DNA of 7,863 nucleotides from Chloroflexota bacterium. GTDB lineage: Bacteria > Chloroflexota > Dehalococcoidia > Lucifugimonadales > JACPCL1. The first letter of the stretch is position 1; each line of letters opens with the position of its first letter. Location of the stretch: the NCBI GenBank assembly GCA_016210375.1, contig JACQUH010000152.1, positions 1-7,863 of the forward strand. The letters run 5' to 3'. The position numbers and the translations under genes were made by a program. The notes below the pieces were generated by a model that saw only the letters and a program-made list of their open reading frames with translations, ran no database searches and had not been told where the DNA came from. Of this stretch, positions 1-6,367 are shown piece by piece.

Positions 1-114
1 CTTCATCACCAACACGCAAGACCCCTGGGCGCACCTCGCTGCCCAAGGCCAGGAGTGGAGGCGAAGGCCAACCGCTGCGAGGAGGCCGCTAGCGCCCGCC
101 ACGAGCCTCTACCC

Positions 115-141
115 AAGAGGCCCGCCACTGGCGAGCCTCTT
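115..141 (-). terminator. Terminator-like hairpin at the MarR stop codon
   Basis: Seen: arms AAGAGGC (115-121) and GCCTCTT (135-141) pair perfectly. They enclose an inner CGCC/GGCG stem (123-126 with 130-133) and a 3-base loop, with one mismatch between the two stems. The hairpin overlaps the MarR stop codon (140-142) and would be transcribed directly after it. No U-tract follows, so it is not a classical intrinsic terminator. A competing stem, 105-110 with 116-121, shares one arm. It probably ends or protects the minus-strand transcript (inference). Confidence 0.45.
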
Positions 142-619
142 AGGTGTTTGCGTGTCCGTTGTGGTCGGTGCGGGAGTCCACCATCCCTCGTTGGGCTATG
201 GTCACCGCTTGAACAACCACCATCAGCTCGTCGTCTGTCAGCCCGTCCAAGAACTCCTGGCGCTCAAAGGGGCTTCGCCGCTGCAGACGCTCCGCCAGGG
301 CCTGGCCTTTTTCTGTGAGGGAACAGCGAACGACGCGACGGTCCGACGGGTACGCGCTGCGAGCGACAAGACCGGACCGCACCAGCTTGTCTACCAGAGC
401 CGTACAGGCGGATGGCGTGATCCCCAGTTTGCTGGCCAGGGGGCTCATGCTCGTGACCCCCATTTCGTTGAGCAGGAGAACGATGCGAAGCTGGGCAAGG
501 GTCAGATTCAGGTGGATAAGAGGGCCAGCCCCATCTATCTGAGGCGTGCGCAACAGGCCGCCCAGTTGGAGGAGCTTGCTGACAAGGTCTTCCCGGTTGA
601 TCGTGGTAGACTCGGCCAA
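140..619 (-). CDS. MarR-family transcriptional regulator
   Basis: A 159-residue protein of normal MarR length. MarR proteins are dimeric winged-helix DNA-binding proteins, usually repressors released by a small ligand or oxidant. The helix-turn-helix lies at about residues 57-84 (SPLASKLGITPSACTALVDK). The wing follows at about 90-104 with the hallmark SDRR and LTEKG motifs. Flanking helices (about 8-50 and 120-147) would form the dimer interface. The reading frame begins at a TTG codon with a G-rich stretch (627-631) 7 bases upstream. No ATG occurs before residue 53, which is inside the core, so TTG is the likely start. The gene begins 20 bases after the stop of the small membrane protein on the same strand, suggesting co-transcription. 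Only one cysteine (residue 72, in the recognition region) is present. The ligand cannot be told from the sequence. Confidence 0.88.
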   Translation of the reverse strand: MAESTTINREDLVSKLLQLGGLLRTPQIDGAGPLIHLNLTLAQLRIVLLLNEMGVTSMSPLASKLGITPSACTALVDKLVRSGLVARSAYPSDRRVVRCSLTEKGQALAERLQRRSPFERQEFLDGLTDDELMVVVQAVTIAQRGMVDSRTDHNGHANT

Positions 620-639
620 AGTTCAGCCCCCGCGCGGAG

Positions 640-894
640 TCACACCTTGTTCCTGTGGGCTTTCTGCCAGAAACGAAGCATGGCTACCAGGATGCCAAGG
701 ACTATGAGGACTGCCTCGGTCCCCAGGGCCCCCCAGGTAACCGCCTCTGGTATCGCCTCTGAGAACACAGAGACAGCCGCGACAACGTAGGCCGCAATAG
801 CCAGGACCAGCAATACCAGGGCGGTCCGGTCCATCCCGCGGGAAACAGGGACATCCCTTTGCTCGGCGGGACTCTTCTTTAGCTGGCTCGTCAT
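640..894 (-). CDS. Small two-helix membrane protein of unknown function
   Basis: An 84-residue protein that I do not recognise as a named family. It has a charged, probably cytoplasmic N-terminus (about residues 1-23), a hydrophobic helix at about 24-44, a short acidic turn (SEAIPEA), a second helix at about 52-73, and a basic tail (RFWQKAHRNK). By the positive-inside rule both ends should be cytoplasmic. I chose the ATG at 894 rather than the one ten codons upstream at 924, because a strong Shine-Dalgarno (GAGGAGGTG) sits just before 894 and would fall inside the gene if 924 were used. It lies between the histidine kinase and the MarR gene on the same strand, 135 bases after the kinase. It could be a cargo of the MarR regulon or an accessory to the kinase; there is no direct evidence for either. 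Confidence 0.72.
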   Translation of the reverse strand: MTSQLKKSPAEQRDVPVSRGMDRTALVLLVLAIAAYVVAAVSVFSEAIPEAVTWGALGTEAVLIVLGILVAMLRFWQKAHRNKV

Positions 895-898
895 CTGG

Positions 899-908
899 CA
901 CCTCCTCG
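899..908 (-). promoter_or_regulatory. Strong ribosome binding site deciding the 894 start
   Basis: On the minus strand this reads GCGAGGAGGTG followed by CCAG and then ATG. It is close to the ideal anti-16S complement at good spacing, and it fixes the start of the small membrane protein at 894 rather than 924. Confidence 0.7.
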
Positions 909-1014
909 CTTCCCACGAATGCAACGCTTCTGACCAAAGGCGTCATCGGGGCATCGCGACAAGACAGCGCCTTGTGGCGATAGCCCCTCGGGAAGCTGGC
1001 AAGCGGCTCGGCAG

Positions 1015-1049
1015 CCCTGGCCCCCTCCATCATGGAGGCGGGGCCAGGC
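1015..1049 (-). terminator. GC-rich hairpin spanning the histidine kinase stop codon
   Basis: Seen: CCTCCAT (1024-1030) and ATGGAGG (1032-1038) are perfect inverted complements around one base. The pairing continues outward (1021-1023 with 1040-1042, then 1016-1020 with 1044-1048) with single-base bulges at 1039 and 1043, giving about 15 pairs. The realistic loop is about 5 bases. The kinase stop (1030-1032) lies at its tip. No U-run follows on the minus strand. It may reduce read-through into the downstream pair of genes or stabilise the mRNA end (inference). Confidence 0.4.
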
Positions 1050-2547
1050 CTCCTTCGGCGGTGGGAAGGGAAAGAGTCACGCGCGTGCCCGCGCCCAACT
1101 TTGACTGAATCTCCAGCCTGCCACCCAGCAACTGTGCGCGCTCCCGCATGCCGAGGATCCCCAATTGGCTGCGGGGAGAGAACCGGCCCGGAACGGCCTG
1201 CAAGAGGAAGCCTGCACCATCGTCCTCTACCTCAAACCGGGATTCCCCCGAATGGTAGGCTATGGTCACGCGAATGTTTCGGGCCCGGGCATGGCGTTCC
1301 ACGTTGCGAGTAGCCTCCTGAACGATCCGAAACGCCCCGAGCTCCACCTCTGGCGTCAGACGCGTCTCGCTCCCCGCCACCTTCAACTCCGTGTGTATCC
1401 CGGCCCTCTCATTCACCTCCACCAGAAGCCTTCGGACGGAGGCCACCAGCCCCAGGTCCTCCAGCATGGGCGGCCGCAGCGCCCCGGCAAAGACCCGAAG
1501 CTGACTAATCAGCTCCTCCGCCGATCTCCTGGCGGCAGTCAGGCCGTCATCTGCCGAGGCAGGCAATTCAGTGGTACCGCCCTGGATAGCGTCCAGGCGC
1601 CGGCACAGGAGAATAAGCGCCTGGACAATCTCATCGTGAACCTCCTGGGCAATCCTTTTTCGTTCCTCCTCCTGGGCACGGATGATATTGGAAGCATAGG
1701 TCCTTAGCCCGGCCTGGCGAAGTTGCTCCTCCGTGACATCTCTCAGGAGGACCTGGACGACCGTCTCCCCTTCCTGGACGCCGATGCTGGTGAGCGCCGG
1801 CTCCAGGTACACCTCCGTGGCGTTGGAGTCCTTCAGCACGATGTATCCGTCGCGCCACGTGCCGTTGGGGACACAGGAAAGGAGTTTATCCGCGCCTTCC
1901 CTTCCCAGTAGCTCAGACAGGCCTGAGCCGTTCAGGCTCCCGGAAGACTTCTTGAAAAGCTGGCCGGCTGCATCGTTGGCGTCCAGCACTCTGCCGGCAG
2001 GGTCAAGAACAAGGATGGCAACAGCGCTGGACTCAAAGAGCCCCCGGAAGTTGGCCTCCGATGTCTTCAGTGCGAGGCTGGCGGCCTCGGCCCTCTTTCG
2101 GGCGGCAATCTCCCTCTCTATCCGCTGCCCCAGGAAGATGGCGACTGCATCCACCAGACCGACTTGCCAGGCCTCCCTCACACGCTCCATACCGGAGTGG
2201 AGGACCACATTGGGCGCAGTGAGAGCGGTGCACCAGAGGGCTGTCGCCACGGCGCCCCTAAACCCGTAATTGAGGGCGGCGTATACCACGGGAATAAAGA
2301 ACAGGGAAACGGGCACAAAGGAGAGAAGCACGACCTGGGGGGAGCTTCCCACAACTACTCTATAGCCCAGTTTTGACAAGACTTCCAGGCTCAAGTGGCT
2401 TGCAGCAATGAGCAAGACGAGGCCCTGGATTGTCCAGAAACGCCTGTCTCTGATCGGGGGCACATAGGCCTCTAGCCGCCTCACCGTGCCTTTCCACCAC
2501 TCCGGCCAGCGGTGCGTAGACGGGCCTTCTTTCCCGTCGGCGGGCAT
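1030..2547 (-). CDS. Membrane-bound PAS sensor histidine kinase, NarX/HisKA_3 type
   Basis: A 505-residue sensor kinase that should autophosphorylate and pass phosphate to the response regulator encoded just upstream. Hydrophobic segments at about residues 38-55, 72-92, 96-116 and 127-142 form an N-terminal membrane module with little extracytoplasmic sequence, so the signal may come from the membrane or cytoplasm. A short charged coiled coil (about 142-166) leads to a PAS domain (about 165-275). The dimerisation/phosphoacceptor domain is of the HisKA_3 class, with EVHDEIVQA and His304 as the predicted phosphorylation site. The HATPase domain shows the N box (RIVQEATRNVERHA, Asn415), DDGAGF (442-447) and LGILGMRERA (462-471). 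The PAS domain shows no obvious haem or Fe-S cysteine motif. Its ATG overlaps the regulator's TAA by one base (TAATG), indicating translational coupling. A GC-rich hairpin covers its stop codon. Confidence 0.93.
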   Translation of the reverse strand: MPADGKEGPSTHRWPEWWKGTVRRLEAYVPPIRDRRFWTIQGLVLLIAASHLSLEVLSKLGYRVVVGSSPQVVLLSFVPVSLFFIPVVYAALNYGFRGAVATALWCTALTAPNVVLHSGMERVREAWQVGLVDAVAIFLGQRIEREIAARKRAEAASLALKTSEANFRGLFESSAVAILVLDPAGRVLDANDAAGQLFKKSSGSLNGSGLSELLGREGADKLLSCVPNGTWRDGYIVLKDSNATEVYLEPALTSIGVQEGETVVQVLLRDVTEEQLRQAGLRTYASNIIRAQEEERKRIAQEVHDEIVQALILLCRRLDAIQGGTTELPASADDGLTAARRSAEELISQLRVFAGALRPPMLEDLGLVASVRRLLVEVNERAGIHTELKVAGSETRLTPEVELGAFRIVQEATRNVERHARARNIRVTIAYHSGESRFEVEDDGAGFLLQAVPGRFSPRSQLGILGMRERAQLLGGRLEIQSKLGAGTRVTLSLPTAEGGLAPPP

Positions 2548-3215
2548 TATCGTTCCTCTTCGTGCGGCGTTACCAACCCCCGGGACACGGCGTAGAGCAC
2601 GGCCTCAACCCTACTGGAAACCCTCAGCTTGGAAAGAATCCCATTGAAATGGCCTTCCACCGTGCGAACGCTGATGCCCAGCTTGTCGGCGATCATCTTG
2701 TTTCGCATCCCCATAGCGGAGAGCTCCAGGACCTCCTGCTCGCGGGGGCTGAGCTGCTCGGTGGTTGTCGTCTCTGCGGAAACTTTCCCTCGTGCCCACA
2801 GACGGGCCACCTTTGAGGCGATCGCCGGGTGTAGCACCGTTTCTCCGCGCTGCACCGTCCGCACGGCCTCCACCAGCTCGTTTGCCCGGGCGGTCTTGAG
2901 CAAGTAGCCCTCGGCCCCGGCGGCCATGGAGGCTACTATGAACTCCTCGTCGTCATAGGCGGTCAGGATCAATACTTTCGTCTGAGCGTGGTGCGCCTTG
3001 ATGTAGCGCGCCACCTCTACCCCGCTGAGGCCGGGCATCCGCATGTCCAGGATAGCCACGTCCGGCTGGAGGCCTTCAACCAACTGTATTATCTGGCGGC
3101 CATCGCCGGCTTCACCCACCACCTTCAGGTCCGGGTGCTGCTCCAGGATACGACGCGTTCCTTCCCGCACCAACGCGTGATCCTCCCCCAGCACAATGCG
3201 GATTGACTCCTCCAT
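2547..3215 (-). CDS. NarL/FixJ-family response regulator (REC plus LuxR-type HTH)
   Basis: A 222-residue transcription factor of the usual family length. The receiver domain (about residues 5-122) has the acidic pair Glu11/Asp12, phosphoacceptor Asp57 in AILDMRMPG, Thr85 in LILTAYD and Lys107 in YLLKTA, so it looks active. The LuxR-type DNA-binding domain (about 153-213) opens with LSPREQEVLELSAMG and has the recognition region ISVRTVEGHFNGILSKL. The ATG at 3215 is preceded by GGGAGG with an 8-base spacer. It is the first gene of the minus-strand block and starts only 145 bases from the start of the divergent oxidoreductase operon, so it is well placed to control both directions. Paired with the adjacent kinase. 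Confidence in the family is very high; the target genes are inferred from position. Confidence 0.95.
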   Translation of the reverse strand: MEESIRIVLGEDHALVREGTRRILEQHPDLKVVGEAGDGRQIIQLVEGLQPDVAILDMRMPGLSGVEVARYIKAHHAQTKVLILTAYDDEEFIVASMAAGAEGYLLKTARANELVEAVRTVQRGETVLHPAIASKVARLWARGKVSAETTTTEQLSPREQEVLELSAMGMRNKMIADKLGISVRTVEGHFNGILSKLRVSSRVEAVLYAVSRGLVTPHEEER

Positions 3216-3360
3216 CCGTCTAGCCTCCCAACGGCATCATTATACTTCGCCTACCCATCATAGCACGGGAGGAAACACGCGAATTCAGGCACGTGGTTTC
3301 CCCTGGTAGCACCAAGATATCTCACCTACTACTTGACTGTGGCGAAAGGTGATTTCTCTG
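3216..3360. promoter_or_regulatory. Divergent control region between the two-component system and the redox operon
   Basis: This 145-base region must hold the promoters of both blocks. Seen: a perfect minus-strand -10 (TATAAT, 3244-3239) that overlaps a plus-strand TATACT (3241-3246). Also present are a CACGTG palindrome (3290-3295), an AGATATCT palindrome (3315-3322) and a plus-strand TTGACT (3333-3338) with no good -10 at the usual spacing. It is more AT-rich than the surrounding coding DNA. No convincing operator repeat was identified by eye. Confidence 0.6.
3239..3244 (-). promoter_or_regulatory. Predicted -10 element for the response regulator-kinase genes
   Basis: TATAAT on the minus strand, ending 24 bases before the regulator ATG. 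It would place transcription start just upstream of the GGGAGG ribosome binding site, giving a short leader. The hexamer 17 bases upstream (CGTGCT) does not resemble TTGACA, so the promoter may depend on an activator. Confidence 0.4.
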
Positions 3361-4401
3361 ATGTGTTCCAAGACCGAGTGCTTCACACTGAAAGAGAAGC
3401 AGCGCTTTCAGTTACGGAATCCGCCCATGCCAGATGAGCTGAAGAAACGGGGAGTCCAGCAGGAGGAGAACACCCGCAGGTGGCGGGACAGCCGCCGGCG
3501 GTTGCTCAAGATCATGGGAGTAGCCGGGGCTGCTGCCCTGGCGGCGCCCCTGGCCCCAGGACTCCTCACCAGGGTAGCCGGCGCTCCACCGGAAGCTCCC
3601 CAGGGGCAGGACGCTGGCTCCGGTGGAGAGGGTGAGAGCACCCAGCGATTGCGCCGCTGGGCCATGGTCATTGACCTGCGCCGGTGTGACGGGTGCCAGA
3701 GCACCGGCAAGCCCCCGCAGTGTACCCAGGGCTGCATTGAAGGGCACCTTGTGCCCGAGCCCATGCAGTGGATCCAGGTGTTTGAATACGAGGTCCCAGG
3801 GGGAGGCACCCAGTTTGTCCCCGTCCCTTGCCAACAGTGCCAGAGTCCCCCTTGCGTGAACGTCTGCCCGGTGGGTGCCACCTGGTCTACACCAGAGGGT
3901 CCCGTGCTCATTGACCAGCAGCGGTGCATCGGGTGCCGCTCCTGCATGGCCGCCTGCCCGTACGACCGCCGCTTCTTCACCTGGGGCAAGCCCCCGGCGC
4001 CACCGGAGACCCTGCTGGCAGACTATCGCCCGGAGCGAGAGTACCCCTTGCCCAGGGGAGTTACGGTCAAGTGCACCTTCTGCGCCGACATGGCCCGGGC
4101 GGGCAGGCTGCCCTACTGCGCCCAGGGATGCCCCCAGCACGCCATCTACTATGGCGACCTGGAGGAAGACCTGGCCACCAATGGCGAGGAGGTGGTTGAG
4201 CTCTCCTCGTTCCTCAGCCAGAACCAGGCCTACCGCCTGAAGGCGGAGCTGAACACCAAGCCACGGGTCTACTACCTTCCCGGCCACGGTGAAGCCGTGG
4301 GCAGGGACGCCTACACCAAGGGTCGCATGGACACCCGGTGGCCGTGGGTGGAGCGGGTCAAAGGAGCGAAGACATGGAGCCGGTCGGGCCCGTCGCAGTA
4401 G
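3361..4401 (+). CDS. Tat-exported four-cluster [4Fe-4S] electron-transfer subunit (DmsB/TtrB/NrfC-like)
   Basis: A 346-residue iron-sulfur subunit of the family that partners NrfD-type membrane proteins. A twin-arginine signal (SRRRLLK at about residues 44-50, then an Ala/Gly/Leu-rich stretch to about 70) indicates folded export to the outer membrane face. Sixteen cysteines form four clusters: Cys109/112/121/125, Cys157/160/165/169, Cys189/192/195/199 and Cys238/241/253/257. The first motif has an enlarged C-x2-C-x8-C-x3-C spacing (CDGCQSTGKPPQCTQGC). It would shuttle electrons between the quinone-linked NrfD and the cytochrome encoded downstream (inference). I chose ATG 3361 because AGGTGA lies 8 bases upstream. 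GTG 3349 and ATG 3427 are alternatives, and 3427 leaves a more typical Tat n-region. The gene overlaps the NrfD gene by 28 bases. The closest named relative (TtrB, QrcC or ActB Fe-S half) cannot be settled by eye. Confidence 0.9.
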   Translation: MCSKTECFTLKEKQRFQLRNPPMPDELKKRGVQQEENTRRWRDSRRRLLKIMGVAGAAALAAPLAPGLLTRVAGAPPEAPQGQDAGSGGEGESTQRLRRWAMVIDLRRCDGCQSTGKPPQCTQGCIEGHLVPEPMQWIQVFEYEVPGGGTQFVPVPCQQCQSPPCVNVCPVGATWSTPEGPVLIDQQRCIGCRSCMAACPYDRRFFTWGKPPAPPETLLADYRPEREYPLPRGVTVKCTFCADMARAGRLPYCAQGCPQHAIYYGDLEEDLATNGEEVVELSSFLSQNQAYRLKAELNTKPRVYYLPGHGEAVGRDAYTKGRMDTRWPWVERVKGAKTWSRSGPSQ

Positions 4402-5792
4402 CAGAGTACCGAGAACGGCTGGAAAAGCGGGTGCTCGCTCCCCTGACCAGCACAGGGAAAGGGTATTACCTGCTCGTGGCTGCTCTCTTGGCCGTGGTGG
4501 GCTGGGGGGCCTATGCGTACTTCACCCAGCTCCGGGAAGGCCTTATCGTCACGGCTATGCGGGACCGGATCTCCTGGGGCCTGTACATCACACTGTTCGT
4601 CTTCTTCATTGGCATCAGCCATGCGGGCACCCTCATCTCCGCCATTCTGCGGGTCTCCAAGGCGGGCTGGCGGGTGCCGGTCACCCGCATGGCGGAGTTT
4701 ATCACCGTGGTCGCCCTCTCCGTTGGGGCATTGATGCCCCTTATTGACATGGGGCGTCCCGACAGACTCCAGAACCTCATTCTCTTCGGGCGCTGGCAGT
4801 CCCCCCTCATCTGGGACATCCTCGCCATTACTACCTACCTTACGGGGAGCATTCTCTACCTTTACCTGCCCCTGATTCCGGACCTGGCCCTGGCCCGGGA
4901 CAGGTTGAGCGATGTGGTGGCCCCCTGGAAGCGAGGGTTCTACCGCATCCTTTCCGTCGGCTGGATCGGGACGGACAACCAGAAGAGGTATCTGGTTATC
5001 GCCATGACTTTGATGATGCTGGTTATCATTCCCGTGGCGGTTTCCGTGCACACGGTGGTCTCCTGGATCTTCGGCATGACCCTGCGGGAGCCGTGGAACA
5101 ACCCCATGTTCGGCGCCTTTTTTGTGGCAGGCGCCATCTACTCCGGCATTGCCACCATCGTCATTGTCATGGCCCTCCTTCGGAAGGTGTACCACCTGGA
5201 GGAATACATTACCCCCCAGCACTTCATCAACCTGGGCTACATGCTCGCGGGATTTGCCCTCATCATGATCTACTTCAACCTCCTGGAGTTCGTGACCACC
5301 GGATACAAGCTGGCGGGTGAAGGGGAGATGCACTTCCGCGAGCTGTTCACCGGCTCCCTGGCCCCCGTGTTCTGGTTCTACACCCTGGGCGGCATGGTCC
5401 TGCCCGCGCTCATCATCGTTGTGCCCTGGACCCGCAGCATCCTTGGAGTGGTGGTAGCATCGGTCTTTGTGGACATTGGGATGTGGATGGAGCGGTACTT
5501 CATCGTGGTGGGCGGCCTCAGGCTCCCCACCATGCCCTACGAGCCCGCCACCTATTTCCCAAGCTGGGTGGAATGGTCCATCATGGCCGGCGCCTTTGCG
5601 GGCTTCTGCCTCATCATCGCCGTCGTCGTCAAGGTGCTGCCCATCATCTCCGTCTGGGAGGTGGCAGAGCACTACGAGGACGAGAAGGTTATCGCCCGAA
5701 AGGACGCGGAGGGCGTTCTTGCCGGCCGGTTGGTTGCTCAGCATCCTTCCTCCCGTCCTTTTGAGCGTTCCAGGGAGGTAGAGAGGCCATGA
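4374..5792 (+). CDS. nrfD: NrfD/PsrC-family quinone-interacting membrane subunit, ActC-like
   Basis: A 472-residue integral membrane protein. About ten hydrophobic helices are visible, at roughly 30-50, 65-92, 104-124, 146-169, 205-232, 246-270, 284-309, 331-351, 357-381 and 402-424. Ten helices fit the long NrfD type found in alternative complex III (ActC/ActF) and Qrc rather than the shorter NrfD/PsrC type. Motifs recalling ActC include GISHAGTLISAILR (His83), PLIDMGRPDR, SPLIWDILAITTYL (Asp147), LIPDLALARD, VHTVVSWIFG and GMWMERYFIVV. The family role is quinol oxidation or quinone reduction coupled to the Fe-S partner. I chose ATG 4374 over GTG 4338 because AAGGAG lies 7 bases before it; it begins inside the end of the Fe-S gene, implying coupled translation. 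The C-terminal 45 residues are hydrophilic. The direction of electron flow cannot be told. Confidence 0.9.
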   Translation: MEPVGPVAVAEYRERLEKRVLAPLTSTGKGYYLLVAALLAVVGWGAYAYFTQLREGLIVTAMRDRISWGLYITLFVFFIGISHAGTLISAILRVSKAGWRVPVTRMAEFITVVALSVGALMPLIDMGRPDRLQNLILFGRWQSPLIWDILAITTYLTGSILYLYLPLIPDLALARDRLSDVVAPWKRGFYRILSVGWIGTDNQKRYLVIAMTLMMLVIIPVAVSVHTVVSWIFGMTLREPWNNPMFGAFFVAGAIYSGIATIVIVMALLRKVYHLEEYITPQHFINLGYMLAGFALIMIYFNLLEFVTTGYKLAGEGEMHFRELFTGSLAPVFWFYTLGGMVLPALIIVVPWTRSILGVVVASVFVDIGMWMERYFIVVGGLRLPTMPYEPATYFPSWVEWSIMAGAFAGFCLIIAVVVKVLPIISVWEVAEHYEDEKVIARKDAEGVLAGRLVAQHPSSRPFERSREVERP

Positions 5793-6367
5793 GGAGGTTC
5801 GTCTTCCGACGCATTGCCCTCGCCCTCCTGGTGGCAGGGCTGGGGTGGCTACTGGCCGCCGCCGTTTCCCTGGCCCAGGGCGGTGGCGGAACAGTCCTTG
5901 AGCTGCTGCCAGCTCCTCTGGGGGAAGTGGGCCAGAAGCTGACGTTGAGAGCACGCCTTACCGACGGGGCAGGGGTACCCGTGCCAGGGGCCGAGGTGGT
6001 GTTCCAGAGGGACGCCTCCTTCATGAACTACGAAAGCGAACTGGTGTTGGGCCGGGCCGTCACGGACGCGCAGGGGATTGCGGTTCTCCTCTATTCCCCT
6101 CGGACTGAAGGGGAGACGCCGGTTGCTGCCCTCTTCCGTGGTAACGCCCAGTACGCCCCCGCATCCGCCTCCGGCGTCCTCCCCGTGCGAGGAGGGCCTG
6201 CCCTCTACCGGGAGGAGGCTGGAGTACGGATCCCGGGAGTCAACGTATCCCTCCTGGTGGGAGTTCTTGGCACCGTATGGAGCATCTATTTTATTGTGGT
6301 GACACTGATCACCCTCATCACCCGGGAAGGGGCAAAGGAGCTTGCCCGCATTGGTGGTGAGCCATGA
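5789..6367 (+). CDS. Membrane-anchored protein with periplasmic Ig-like domain
   Basis: A 192-residue protein of no recognised named family. A basic start (MRRFVFRR) is followed by a hydrophobic signal or anchor at about residues 9-29. A beta-rich domain follows at about 35-135. Its pattern (GQKLTLRARLTDGAGVPVPGAEVVF, here split as GQKLTLRARLTD and GVPVPGAEVVFQ, then AVTDAQGIAVLLYSP and GNAQYAPA) is that of bacterial Ig-like or Big_1/invasin-type repeats. A second hydrophobic helix at about 149-177 ends in a basic cytoplasmic-looking tail. The ATG overlaps the NrfD stop as ATGA, with GGGAGG and GAGAGG upstream. The stop overlaps the next ATG the same way. It has no cysteine or haem motif, so it is probably structural, perhaps holding the Fe-S and cytochrome domains against the membrane subunit (inference from operon position). 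Confidence 0.75.
   Translation: MRRFVFRRIALALLVAGLGWLLAAAVSLAQGGGGTVLELLPAPLGEVGQKLTLRARLTDGAGVPVPGAEVVFQRDASFMNYESELVLGRAVTDAQGIAVLLYSPRTEGETPVAALFRGNAQYAPASASGVLPVRGGPALYREEAGVRIPGVNVSLLVGVLGTVWSIYFIVVTLITLITREGAKELARIGGEP

Noticed and set aside
1..114. Possible minus-strand gene starting at ATG 6-4 or GTG near 36
   Set aside because: Too little sequence lies in the window, no convincing ribosome binding site precedes either codon, and the short product cannot be identified.
152..790. 212-codon plus-strand open frame across the MarR and membrane protein genes
   Set aside because: The minus strand has clear MarR motifs and a two-helix protein with a strong ribosome binding site; the plus frame matches nothing.
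623..1033. 136-codon minus-strand frame overlapping the small membrane protein
   Set aside because: Cys-, Arg- and Gly-rich product with no pattern; the alternative frame has hydrophobic helices and the ribosome binding site.
3252..3258. TACCCAT, a match to the NarL heptamer TACYYMT
   Set aside because: Only one heptamer is present, with no inverted partner 2 bases away, and the consensus comes from a distant organism. Chance is a fair explanation.
3333..3346. TTGAC-N4-GCGAA as an FNR/CRP-like site
   Set aside because: The second half matches the consensus at only three of five positions, and no FNR-type gene is in view.
3412..4287. 291-codon minus-strand open frame
   Set aside because: Antisense to the Fe-S subunit, whose sixteen cysteines and Tat signal are unmistakable; the antisense product shows no recognisable family.
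4311..5954. 547-codon open frame on the minus strand
   Set aside because: It lies antisense to the NrfD gene. Its product is rich in His, Gly, Asp and Glu with no membrane or domain pattern, as expected from the complement of GC-rich hydrophobic codons.
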